Source: Desulfovibrio sp. UBA2564 | Lineage (GTDB): Bacteria; Desulfobacterota; Desulfovibrionia; Desulfovibrionales; Desulfovibrionaceae | Direction: 5' to 3' | Assembly: GCA_002340305.1 (NCBI GenBank) | Contig: DDLU01000241.1 | Location: 1 to 26,003 of the forward strand | Length of the DNA stretch: 26,003 nucleotides | In this document: piece after piece, positions 7,818-15,364 of the stretch | Numbering within the stretch: position 1 is the first letter of the stretch | Layout: each line of letters opens with the position of its first letter | The notes under the pieces: model-generated | Databases searched by the model: none | What the model was told of the DNA's origin: nothing | The model's input: only the letters and a program-made list of their open reading frames with translations | Made by a program: the position numbers and the translations under genes

Positions 7818-7829
7818 TCTAAAAGAAAA

Positions 7830-8309
7830 ATGAATAAGAGAAAGATTGACGAAACTGATCGTAGAATTCTGACGATACTTCAGAATAGTGGGCGTGTCTC
7901 CAATGCCGATATCGCAAGAAAGGTCGGCATGGCTCCTTCAGCAGTTCTCGAGCGTGTCCGTAAGTTGGAACGTAAGGGAGTGCTTACCGGATATGAGGCC
8001 ATTGTTAATCCTAAAGCTGTCGGACGTTCACTCACCGCATTCATCTTTGTAAATGTGAATGAGGGAGTTGGTGCAACCTCTACAGGTGAAGAGCTCTCCC
8101 GTGTTCCCGGAGTTTTGGAAGTGCATTACTGTGCAGGACGCGACAGCTACCTGATCAAAGTCCGTTGTGAAGATACTGACGGACTGGCCATTATGCTGGG
8201 GCATATCGGCAGAATCGAAACCGTCAGGGACACCAACTCAACTATCGTATTAAACACCATCAAGGAGTCTCGGGCAATTCCTCTGGAAGAGGATGATTAC
8301 GAATCATAG
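7830..8309 (+). CDS. Lrp/AsnC-family transcriptional regulator
   Basis: From the chosen ATG the product has 159 residues: an N-terminal helix-turn-helix (IDETDRRILTILQNSGRVSN, then ADIARKVGMAPSAVLERV, residues about 5-50) and a C-terminal AsnC/RAM ligand-binding domain (GVLEVHYCAGRDSYLIKV near residues 95-115). The family senses amino acids and acts as octamers on AT-rich DNA. It lies 136 bases upstream of putA on the same strand, the arrangement of a PutR-type proline regulator with its target, so proline-responsive control of putA is likely but inferred. An upstream in-frame ATG at 7755 would add 25 residues that overlap the promoter, and this was rejected. The chosen ATG has only AAAAGAAA upstream, a weak ribosome site. 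Confidence 0.88.
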   Translation: MNKRKIDETDRRILTILQNSGRVSNADIARKVGMAPSAVLERVRKLERKGVLTGYEAIVNPKAVGRSLTAFIFVNVNEGVGATSTGEELSRVPGVLEVHYCAGRDSYLIKVRCEDTDGLAIMLGHIGRIETVRDTNSTIVLNTIKESRAIPLEEDDYES

Positions 8310-8331
8310 CAGACTGTCAAATATCCCGTGA

Positions 8332-8355
8332 ACAGGCTCGGTGATATGAGCCTGT
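8332..8355 (+). terminator. Hairpin between lrp and putA
   Basis: ACAGGCTC (8332-8339) pairs perfectly with GAGCCTGT (8348-8355) around an 8-base loop, 23 bases after the lrp stop. No T run follows, so it may be a weak terminator, an RNA-stability element or part of an attenuator rather than a full stop. A nearby CCTGT at 8361-8365 could compete for the left arm. Confidence 0.45.
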
Positions 8356-8445
8356 GAATTCCTGTTGATTCAGGTTTGGAGTGATTTTTAAGCGGTCTGC
8401 AAAATGTGATTTTGAAGAACCATAAAAATCTTAGGAGAGGCAGGT

Positions 8446-11400
8446 ATGAACGCAGAAGTCTCCACTCTGGACAGCAAAGTAATCGAACGCGGGAAACAGT
8501 TTTTTGATTCCATCTCCGGTGAAGCACCTTCGGTCTTTAACAAGGGCTGGTGGACAGGTAAGGTGATGGACTGGTCCATGAAAAACGAAGATTTTAAGGT
8601 CCAGATGTTCCGCTTTGTTGATGTTCTGCCATACCTGAATACTTCCGAGTCTTTATCAAGACATATTGAAGAATACTTTGCCGGCGAAGACAGCAATATC
8701 CCTGATGTACTGAAATGGGGTGCTACCAAGACCGGTTTTGGCGGCGGCCTTGTTGCCAAGGTGCTGAACAAGACTATCCGTTCAAACATTGAAGGTATGG
8801 CCCGTCAGTTTATCATCGGCCAGAAATCAAAAGAAGCGGTTAAGGGTATCCGTAAACTGCGTAGGGACGGTTTTGCGTTTGTTCTTGATCTGCTCGGTGA
8901 GGCTACCGTTTCCCATGAAGAAGCTGCTGCCTACCGCGACGGTTATCTGGAAGTCCTTGATGCAATCGAAAAAGAATACAATAAGTGGGATGCCCTCGAT
9001 GCTTCCGGCGATCTTGATTGGGGACACGCTCCTAAAATCAACGTCGCTGTAAAGCCTTCCGCATTTTACTCCCAGTCCAAGCCTGTTGATCTTGAGGGTA
9101 CCGTGCGGGGTATGATGGATGCCATTGAGCCTGTTTACAAGAAGATCATGGACATGAACGGCTTTATGTGTATCGACATGGAAGCCCTCAAATATAAAGA
9201 GCCTACCGTTGAAATGTATAAGCGGTTCAGGAAAAAATATCCTGATTATCCGCATCTAGGTATCGTATTTCAGGCTTACTTGCGTAGTGTTGACGATGAC
9301 GCTTCCTCTCTTATCGAGTGGGCCCGCGAAGAAAACCTGCCTATCTCCATCCGGCTGGTAAAAGGTGCTTACTGGGATTACGAAACTGTACTCGCCAAGC
9401 AGAACGACTGGCCTGTTCCAGTCTGGACCCACAAGCCCGAATCCGACATGGCCTTTGAGCGTGTTTCCAAGATGATTCTCGAGAATCATGATATTTGTCA
9501 TTTTGCCTGCGCTTCACATAACATCCGCTCCATCTCTTCTGTAATGGAAGTTGCCAATGATATTGGTGTTCCTGAAGAAAGATATGAATTTCAGGTTCTT
9601 TACGGTATGGCTGAGCCTGTTCGTAAGGGCCTCAGGAATGTTGCCAAGCGCGTTCGTCTTTACTGCCCCTACGGTGATCTTATTCCGGGCATGGCTTATC
9701 TTGTACGTCGCTTGCTGGAAAATACTGCTAACGAATCTTTCCTAAAGCAGACATTTGCTGATGAAGCTGACGTAAGCCGCCTGCTTGAAAATCCTGAAAT
9801 TACCTTGCAGCGTGAACTTGATGCCAAGCCGCCCAAGAAAGATCAGGAACTTCCTGAAGGACAACTTCCAAAATTTATCAACTTTCCGCCTGCGGACTTT
9901 ACCGTCAAAGAAGAGCGCGATGGTTTCCCTGTTTCCATGGCTAAGATTCGCAAGGATTTCGGCAAGCGTTATCCGCTCTACATTGGCGGACAGGAAGTTG
10001 TCACCGAAGACACTCTCAATTCTTACAATCCGGCTGATCCTTCTGAAATCATCGGTTCCGTTTGTCAGGCCGGCACCGCAGAAGTCGATAAGGCTGTTTC
10101 AACTGCTAAAGAAGCCTACCTTGAGTGGCGTGATGTCGAGCCGGGAGACCGTGCCCAGTATCTGCTTAAGGCTTCTCAATATCTTAAAGACAACATGTAT
10201 GACCTCTGCGCCTTGCAGGTCCTTGAAGTAGGTAAGCAGTGGGATCAGGCTCAGGCTGACGTTGCCGAGGCCATTGACTTCCTTGAATATTACGCCCGTG
10301 AAATGATTCGCCTTGGCGATCCCAGACGTATGGGTAATGCTCCGGGGGAATACGCACAGTATTTCTATCAGGGTAAAGGTGTTGCCGCAGTCATCGCCCC
10401 GTGGAACTTCCCGCTGGCAATCAGCGTGGGTATGGTTTCCGCAGCAATTGTTTCCGGTTGCCCGGTTGTTTATAAACCTGCCGGAATCTCATCTGCTGTA
10501 GGCTACGGCATTGTAGAAATGTTTAAGGCCGCAGGTCTTCCCGCTGGCATTTTTAATTATTGCCCCGGACGCGGTTCCGTAATGGGTGACTATCTGGTTG
10601 ATCATCCCGATGTTTCAGTGATTGCTTTCACTGGATCAATGGAAGTCGGTTTGCGCATTCAGGAACGTGCTGCCAAGGTTCAGCCCGGTCAGGAACAGTG
10701 CAAGAAGGTTATCGCGGAAATGGGCGGTAAAAATGGTATCATCATTGACGACGATGCCGACCTTGATGAAGCCGTACTCGGTGTGCTTTACGCAGCGTTC
10801 GGTTTTCAGGGCCAGAAATGCTCGGCTTGTTCCCGCGCAATTGTCCTTGATTCCATCTATGACCGCTTTATACACCGTTTGAAGGAGGCAGCAGCATCCA
10901 TCAAGCTCGGACCTGCTGAAGATCCTACTAATTACATGGGACCGGTTGTCGATAAGGCAGCCCAGAAAAACGTGCTCGAGTACTGCAAAATAGCCGAAGA
11001 GGAAGGCAACGTGGTTGTTAAGCAGGAAGCCCCGGCTGAATACCGCGACAAGGGCGGTTGCTACACCCCGTTGTTGGTAGTTGATGGTATCACCAAGGAA
11101 CACCGCATTGCGCAGGAAGAAGTCTTCGGACCTGTTCTTTCCATCATGCGGGCCAAGGACTTTGATGAAGCGTTGGATATCGCAAACTCCACCAGATTTG
11201 CATTGACCGGTGCCGTATACTCCAGAAGCCCCAAGCATCTGGAAAAGGCCTTCAAGGAATTCAGGGTCGGTAACCTGTACCTGAACAAGCCCAGCGTGGG
11301 TGCTCTGGTTGAACGCCACGCATTTGGCGGGTTCAAGATGTCCGGTGTCGGCTCCAAATCAGGTGGCCCTGACTATCTGCTACAGTTTATGGATCCGCGT

Positions 11401-11469
11401 CTGGTCTGCGAAAACACCATGCGTCGCGGTTTTGCACCCATCTCCGAGGATGATGATTGGGTCGCATAG
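8446..11469 (+). CDS. putA: Bifunctional proline dehydrogenase / P5C dehydrogenase PutA
   Basis: The 1007-residue protein oxidises proline to glutamate in two coupled steps. The proline dehydrogenase barrel (FAD) spans about residues 100-450 and ends with RRLLENTANESF near residue 420. The aldehyde dehydrogenase domain (NAD) spans about 510-985, with the catalytic Glu in EMGGKN at 758 and the catalytic Cys in GQKCSA at 792. Length matches the short, type A PutA proteins of about 1000 residues, which lack the ribbon-helix-helix DNA-binding domain of E. coli PutA. Control by a separate regulator is therefore expected, and an Lrp-type gene lies directly upstream. The ATG has GGAGAGG about 7 bases upstream. 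Electrons would pass from FAD to the menaquinone pool, which fits the mqn genes here. The gene looks intact. Confidence 0.96.
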   Translation: MNAEVSTLDSKVIERGKQFFDSISGEAPSVFNKGWWTGKVMDWSMKNEDFKVQMFRFVDVLPYLNTSESLSRHIEEYFAGEDSNIPDVLKWGATKTGFGGGLVAKVLNKTIRSNIEGMARQFIIGQKSKEAVKGIRKLRRDGFAFVLDLLGEATVSHEEAAAYRDGYLEVLDAIEKEYNKWDALDASGDLDWGHAPKINVAVKPSAFYSQSKPVDLEGTVRGMMDAIEPVYKKIMDMNGFMCIDMEALKYKEPTVEMYKRFRKKYPDYPHLGIVFQAYLRSVDDDASSLIEWAREENLPISIRLVKGAYWDYETVLAKQNDWPVPVWTHKPESDMAFERVSKMILENHDICHFACASHNIRSISSVMEVANDIGVPEERYEFQVLYGMAEPVRKGLRNVAKRVRLYCPYGDLIPGMAYLVRRLLENTANESFLKQTFADEADVSRLLENPEITLQRELDAKPPKKDQELPEGQLPKFINFPPADFTVKEERDGFPVSMAKIRKDFGKRYPLYIGGQEVVTEDTLNSYNPADPSEIIGSVCQAGTAEVDKAVSTAKEAYLEWRDVEPGDRAQYLLKASQYLKDNMYDLCALQVLEVGKQWDQAQADVAEAIDFLEYYAREMIRLGDPRRMGNAPGEYAQYFYQGKGVAAVIAPWNFPLAISVGMVSAAIVSGCPVVYKPAGISSAVGYGIVEMFKAAGLPAGIFNYCPGRGSVMGDYLVDHPDVSVIAFTGSMEVGLRIQERAAKVQPGQEQCKKVIAEMGGKNGIIIDDDADLDEAVLGVLYAAFGFQGQKCSACSRAIVLDSIYDRFIHRLKEAAASIKLGPAEDPTNYMGPVVDKAAQKNVLEYCKIAEEEGNVVVKQEAPAEYRDKGGCYTPLLVVDGITKEHRIAQEEVFGPVLSIMRAKDFDEALDIANSTRFALTGAVYSRSPKHLEKAFKEFRVGNLYLNKPSVGALVERHAFGGFKMSGVGSKSGGPDYLLQFMDPRLVCENTMRRGFAPISEDDDWVA

Positions 11470-11495
11470 TTATCGCTAAGTGTTATGAGTTGAAC

Positions 11496-11530
11496 AGGCC
11501 GCAAGACTCTAAAGGGAATTGCGGCCTTTT
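11496..11530 (+). terminator. Terminator of putA
   Basis: A 9-bp perfect stem, AGGCCGCAA (11496-11504) with TTGCGGCCT (11519-11527), is followed by TTT. It begins 27 bases after the putA stop. Confidence 0.8.
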
Positions 11531-11565
11531 AGTGCGTGATTAAAACATATTCATGCTTTTCATTC

Positions 11566-11594
11566 TTGGACGCAACTGCTAATTATTACACAAT
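11566..11594 (+). promoter_or_regulatory. Probable promoter of the mla-type operon
   Basis: TTGGAC (11566-11571), a 17-base spacer and CACAAT (11589-11594) make a moderate sigma-70 match. It ends 21 bases before the ATG of the first gene. Confidence 0.4.
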
Positions 11595-11615
11595 ATCAAT
11601 GTAAAAGAGTGGAGT

Positions 11616-12731
11616 ATGGCAGCAGGCAAAATTAAATTTCATAAATCCGGTTCAAGCATGACCGTGTCCGGGCGTTTGGATGCCGAAGGAGCCGGAGAGG
11701 TTTGGAAAGAAGCCCGTTCCGCTGTGGAATCCGGGTGTTCTACGGTTGAATGTTCCGGTGTTGAGTACTTGGACGGCGGCGGCGCATCTCTGTTTATGAT
11801 GATGAAAGCCGGGTGCCGGGACCGTGGTAAAAATCTTAGCGTTGACGGTCTGCGTCCTGAATTCACATCCTTTCTTGATTTGTTCGACCTTGAAAAATCT
11901 GCCCCTGTGCAAAAGCAGGAAAAAGGGAAGGGCGGAATCAAAGGTTGGATTACTTCCATCGGTAAGTCCGGTCAGGCTGTTGCCACTGACATGCGTGAGC
12001 AGATAGAATTTACCGGAGAATGTTTCATTGCCTCAATTTCTACTGCCGCATGCAAAAATAAATTGCGCTGGCCCGACTTCTGGCTGACTTGTGAAAAGGT
12101 CGGAGCAGACGGTTTGCCCATCATTATTTTGATTGGTTTTCTTATGGGACTGATCATGTCTTTCCAGTCCGCAGTTTCCCTCATGCGCTTCGGAGCAGAA
12201 ATATTTGTGCCCAACATGCTTGGGCTGGTCATGTTTCGCGAGCTTGGGCCAATGGTTACCGCAATCCTTCTTGCCGGACGGACGGGATCGGCTTTTGCCG
12301 CTGAGATCGGGACCATGAAAGTCAACGAGGAATTGGATGCTCTGAATACCATGGGCCTCAACCCGATAAGTTTTCTTGTCTTACCGCGAGTGCTGGCGAC
12401 TGTATGCATGACCCCGCTACTGACCCTCTTTTTCAACTTCATGAGCCTCGTGGGTGGCGCATTGGTTATGCTTTCCATGGGATATCCGCTGGCTACATTT
12501 ACCAGTAGGGTCTTTGAGAACGTGCAGTGGATGGATTTCTCAGGCGGGATGCTCAAGGCCGTAGTTTTTAGTTTTCTTGTTGCCGGGATCGGTTGTCAGC
12601 GTGGACTGGTGACCAAGTCCGGGGCCAGTGCTGTGGGTGATTCCACTACCAGTGCCGTTGTCAGTGGAATTATCCTGATAGCCGTATTTGATGGCCTCTT
12701 TGCAGTAATTTTTTTCCTCACGGGAATTTAA
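11616..12731 (+). CDS. STAS-MlaE fusion: lipid ABC transporter permease
   Basis: The 371-residue protein joins an N-terminal STAS-like domain (about residues 1-95, containing VECSGVEYLDGGGASLFMMM) to an MlaE-type permease (about 130-371). The permease part has the conserved loop FRELGPMVTAILLAGRTGSA, then FAAEIGTMKVNEELDALNTMGLNP in pieces, near residues 206-255, which contacts the ATPase, and five to six hydrophobic helices. MlaE permeases move phospholipids between inner and outer membrane with MlaF and MlaD. In E. coli the STAS protein MlaB is a separate polypeptide, and here the same function seems fused to the permease. The ATG has GTGGAG just upstream. It is the first of four tightly packed genes, and the next starts 1 base after its stop. 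Confidence 0.9.
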   Translation: MAAGKIKFHKSGSSMTVSGRLDAEGAGEVWKEARSAVESGCSTVECSGVEYLDGGGASLFMMMKAGCRDRGKNLSVDGLRPEFTSFLDLFDLEKSAPVQKQEKGKGGIKGWITSIGKSGQAVATDMREQIEFTGECFIASISTAACKNKLRWPDFWLTCEKVGADGLPIIILIGFLMGLIMSFQSAVSLMRFGAEIFVPNMLGLVMFRELGPMVTAILLAGRTGSAFAAEIGTMKVNEELDALNTMGLNPISFLVLPRVLATVCMTPLLTLFFNFMSLVGGALVMLSMGYPLATFTSRVFENVQWMDFSGGMLKAVVFSFLVAGIGCQRGLVTKSGASAVGDSTTSAVVSGIILIAVFDGLFAVIFFLTGI

Positions 12732-12732
12732 A

Positions 12733-13530
12733 GTGGTTCGCGCAAACGGCAATATAATTAATGTGCGGAACCTGACCTGCGCCTACGGTGATACCGTCAT
12801 CATCGATGATATCTCGTTTGGTGTCCGGCAGGGTGAAATTTTTATTATCCTCGGTGGTTCCGGTTGTGGAAAAAGTACCGTCCTAAAGCATATGATCGGC
12901 CTCTATCCACCTGCAAATGGTCAGATATTTATTGATGGGGATGACATCGGTCCCGCTTTTGGGCAAAAGCGTTTGGAAATTTTGCAACGTATCGGGGTTA
13001 TGTATCAGATGGGGGCCTTGTTCGGTTCCATGACCCTGCTGGAAAATGTTCGCCTGCCTCTTGAAGAGTTTATCTCCATGCCCCGCGAGGCTATGAATTA
13101 CACCGCCCGCATGAAACTTTCCCTTGTGGGGCTGGAAGCTTCTGCGGATAAGATGCCTTCCGAATTATCCGGGGGGATGCTTAAGCGTGGAGCCATCGCC
13201 CGGGCTATGGCCCTTGATCCGAAAATTCTTTTCTTGGATGAGCCTTCCGCCGGGCTTGATCCCATCACCTCTGCGGAACTTGATGAACTTATCCGCAGCT
13301 TATCCCGTTCACTGGGCGTGACTTTTGTCATCGTTACCCACGAGTTACAGTCTATTTTTTCAATTGCCGATCGAGTTATTATGCTCGATAAAAGCACCCG
13401 TGGAATTATTGCCGAGGGTGATCCCCGAGTGCTCAGCGAAGAATCTGAGCATCCATTGGTGCGTAGATTTTTTCATCGTGAAGTTGAAGGAAAATCCGGG
13501 GAACAATCCTTGGTCACGGAGAATATATGA
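12733..13530 (+). CDS. MlaF-like ABC transporter ATPase
   Basis: The 265-residue cytoplasmic ATPase powers the MlaE-type permease encoded just upstream. The Walker A motif GGSGCGKST is at residues 41-49, the signature LSGGMLKRGAIARAM starts at about 145, Walker B ILFLDEPSAGLDP has its catalytic Asp-Glu at 169-170, and the switch His is at 203 (VTHEL). The LSGGM-KR form of the signature is usual for the MlaF group. The start is a GTG at 12733, one base after the upstream stop, with GGGA about 7 bases away. The C-terminus overlaps the next gene by 4 bases (ATGA), so translation is probably coupled. All nucleotide-binding motifs are present. Confidence 0.92.
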   Translation: MVRANGNIINVRNLTCAYGDTVIIDDISFGVRQGEIFIILGGSGCGKSTVLKHMIGLYPPANGQIFIDGDDIGPAFGQKRLEILQRIGVMYQMGALFGSMTLLENVRLPLEEFISMPREAMNYTARMKLSLVGLEASADKMPSELSGGMLKRGAIARAMALDPKILFLDEPSAGLDPITSAELDELIRSLSRSLGVTFVIVTHELQSIFSIADRVIMLDKSTRGIIAEGDPRVLSEESEHPLVRRFFHREVEGKSGEQSLVTENI

Positions 13531-14684
13531 GTCGTAAAACCAACCCATTCAGAGTAGGGCTGTTTATAATCATCGGAACGATACTTTTCGTTTCGGTGCT
13601 GGCGATACTTGGTGCCGGCAAGATTTTTGAGGATAGCGTTAAAATGGAAACCTACCTCAATGAATCCGTTAACGGTCTTGAAGTCGGTTCGCCCATTAAG
13701 TTTCGTGGCGTAAAGATCGGGACAGTAAGCCAGATCGGGTTCGTTACAGATCATTATGTGGACCTTCGCCAAAGTGCCTTGCGCTATGTTTATTTGCTTG
13801 GAGATCTCAACCATAAGATGTTTCAGAGTAAGGAAGGACAGGAGCTTGTTCATGCTTTAAAGCGGGAAGTCGACCGCGGTTTGCGCGCCCGTCCTGTTTC
13901 ATTGGGGTTAACTGGGCAGCTTTTTCTCGAGATTGACTATGTTGATCCGATTAAAAATCCGCCTTTGGAAATTTCATGGAAACCGGAGCATATCTATGTT
14001 CCGTCCTCTCCTTCAATTATGAGTAAGGTAGAGAGTGCCGTTGCCTCTATCAGTGAGACCTTGGAAGATATTAACAAAGCCAACGTTGCCGAAGCTATTG
14101 ATGATGTGCGTTCTGTGGCTCAGAGTATGAGTACTTTTCTTAAGAATTCTGACACAGGGGAAATCAGTAAAAGGCTGACCGGGACCTTGACTGAAGCGGA
14201 AAAATTTATCGCCCGTGTAAACCACCTGCTGGCTGATCCTGACGTTGACCGTCTTATGCCCGACGTGGCTGCTGCGGCCCGTAATATGCGGGTTGTAATG
14301 GAAAGTTCTTCCGGCGATATTGTGGCTGCAATGAAGGATATCCGTAAGGCTTCCGAGAGTGCCAAAAATGTAACCGGAGGCATGGAAGAATATTTGTCAG
14401 GACCGAAGGGTAAACAGACTCTTGCCGACCTCTCAAATACATTGGACAATATCAGCGAAGCGTCCAATCGTATCAAAGGAGCTGCGGCCCGTTTTGAATC
14501 GACTCTTTCACGGGTGAATATGACTGTTGCCGGGCAGCAGGGGAATATTGAAGCAATTCTGGATAACGTCCGCAGGTTGATGGAAAATCTGCGCGAGTTA
14601 AGTAATGAAGCCAGACAATATCCTTCCGGTGTGCTTTTCGGTGAACCTCCGAGAAAAACTCCAGTTAAGCAGGAGAGCGAATAA
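13527..14684 (+). CDS. MlaD/MCE-domain substrate-binding protein
   Basis: The 385-residue protein has one N-terminal membrane helix (about residues 9-30, GLFIIIGTILFVSVLAILGA) and a periplasmic MCE domain (about 38-150, with LNESVNGLEVGSPIKFRGVK and IGTVSQI). A long helical and coiled-coil tail (about 175-370) follows. MCE proteins form hexameric rings that carry lipids across the periplasm with MlaE and MlaF. It is longer than E. coli MlaD (about 180 residues), which suggests a longer periplasmic extension like those of other MCE subclasses. The start overlaps the ATPase gene in ATGA, and its stop overlaps the next start (TAATG). The family is secure, but the exact lipid is unknown. Confidence 0.9.
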   Translation: MSRKTNPFRVGLFIIIGTILFVSVLAILGAGKIFEDSVKMETYLNESVNGLEVGSPIKFRGVKIGTVSQIGFVTDHYVDLRQSALRYVYLLGDLNHKMFQSKEGQELVHALKREVDRGLRARPVSLGLTGQLFLEIDYVDPIKNPPLEISWKPEHIYVPSSPSIMSKVESAVASISETLEDINKANVAEAIDDVRSVAQSMSTFLKNSDTGEISKRLTGTLTEAEKFIARVNHLLADPDVDRLMPDVAAAARNMRVVMESSSGDIVAAMKDIRKASESAKNVTGGMEEYLSGPKGKQTLADLSNTLDNISEASNRIKGAAARFESTLSRVNMTVAGQQGNIEAILDNVRRLMENLRELSNEARQYPSGVLFGEPPRKTPVKQESE

Positions 14685-15364
14685 TGAGCGGATGTAATGT
14701 TTTAAAGAGTGGATATTCCAAGTTTGCAGTTCTGTTGGTGCTTGTTGTTGCTTGCGGGGGTGCAGGCTGTGTGAAGCTTGAACGGCCCAGCCTTGACCGA
14801 AAGTATTTTACCCTCAATGTCGCTCGTTCCGGTGAAAATAATGACGTTCAGGCTGTAAAGAATCTGATTGTCCGCAGGGTGAAGGTTTCTCCGCGTTATG
14901 AAAATCGGGATTTGGTTTACAAAGTTGACGAGAATTCATTTGAATCTGATTACTACAACTCTTTTTTCATTCCGCCATCCGCGTTGATTACACAGGAATT
15001 GCGTGTCTGGATGGGGGATTCCGGCATCTTTGCTAATGTTTTGGGGCCGGAAAGCCTTGGCACTGGGGAATTGCTTTTGGAAGGGGGCGTCAACTCTATC
15101 TACGGAGATTACTCAGGAGCAGAGCCAAAGGCGGTAATCAGGATGCAGTTCCTTTTGTTGGATAATAGCAATCCGGATTTACCTATTGTTTATTCCCGTG
15201 ATTTTAATCATGAGATTACGGTTACTGAAACAGGACCTGCAGCACTGGTAAAGGCCATGAATTTAGGTTTGAATGGTATTTTTACCGATCTTGAAAAGGA
15301 CTTGGCGGAAATTGTGCGCGCAAATCACTTTGATAGCGGGAAAAATTATTCGCAGGAAAAGTAA
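14684..15364 (+). CDS. ABC transport auxiliary lipoprotein (PqiC/DUF330-like)
   Basis: The 226-residue protein has a lipoprotein signal: a hydrophobic stretch at residues 14-23 with the likely lipobox VVAC (Cys24), and a second candidate at Cys29. The mature part resembles the ABC-type transport auxiliary component family. It contains KYFTLNVARSG near residue 40, NLIVRRVKVSPRYENRDLVY near 62-81 and SDYYNSFFIPPSALITQELR near 89-108. Members of this family accompany MCE systems and are thought to link the lipid pathway to the outer membrane. It is the last gene of the operon, and its start overlaps the mlaD-like stop. Its 3' end overlaps the convergent cyclase gene by 19 bases, and no terminator is visible between them. 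Confidence 0.85.
   Translation: MSGCNVLKSGYSKFAVLLVLVVACGGAGCVKLERPSLDRKYFTLNVARSGENNDVQAVKNLIVRRVKVSPRYENRDLVYKVDENSFESDYYNSFFIPPSALITQELRVWMGDSGIFANVLGPESLGTGELLLEGGVNSIYGDYSGAEPKAVIRMQFLLLDNSNPDLPIVYSRDFNHEITVTETGPAALVKAMNLGLNGIFTDLEKDLAEIVRANHFDSGKNYSQEK

Larger units (their letters stand above)
7178..7829. other. AT-rich intergenic region between divergent EamA and lrp genes
   Basis: This 652-base gap holds no convincing gene. Near the EamA gene, AGTCAA (7245-7250) and TGTTTA (7222-7227) could form a weak minus-strand promoter (TTGACT, 17-base spacer, TAAACA). The middle part is very rich in A and T, in keeping with a region bound by an Lrp-type protein, but I see no defined operator. 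A 28-codon frame at 7353-7439 is listed separately. Confidence 0.5.

Noticed and set aside
10636..11319. Minus-strand frame of 227 codons inside putA
   Set aside because: It is a shadow of the aldehyde dehydrogenase domain and has no family features.
11972..12556. Minus-strand frame of 194 codons inside the permease gene
   Set aside because: It is a shadow of a coding frame that has clear MlaE motifs.
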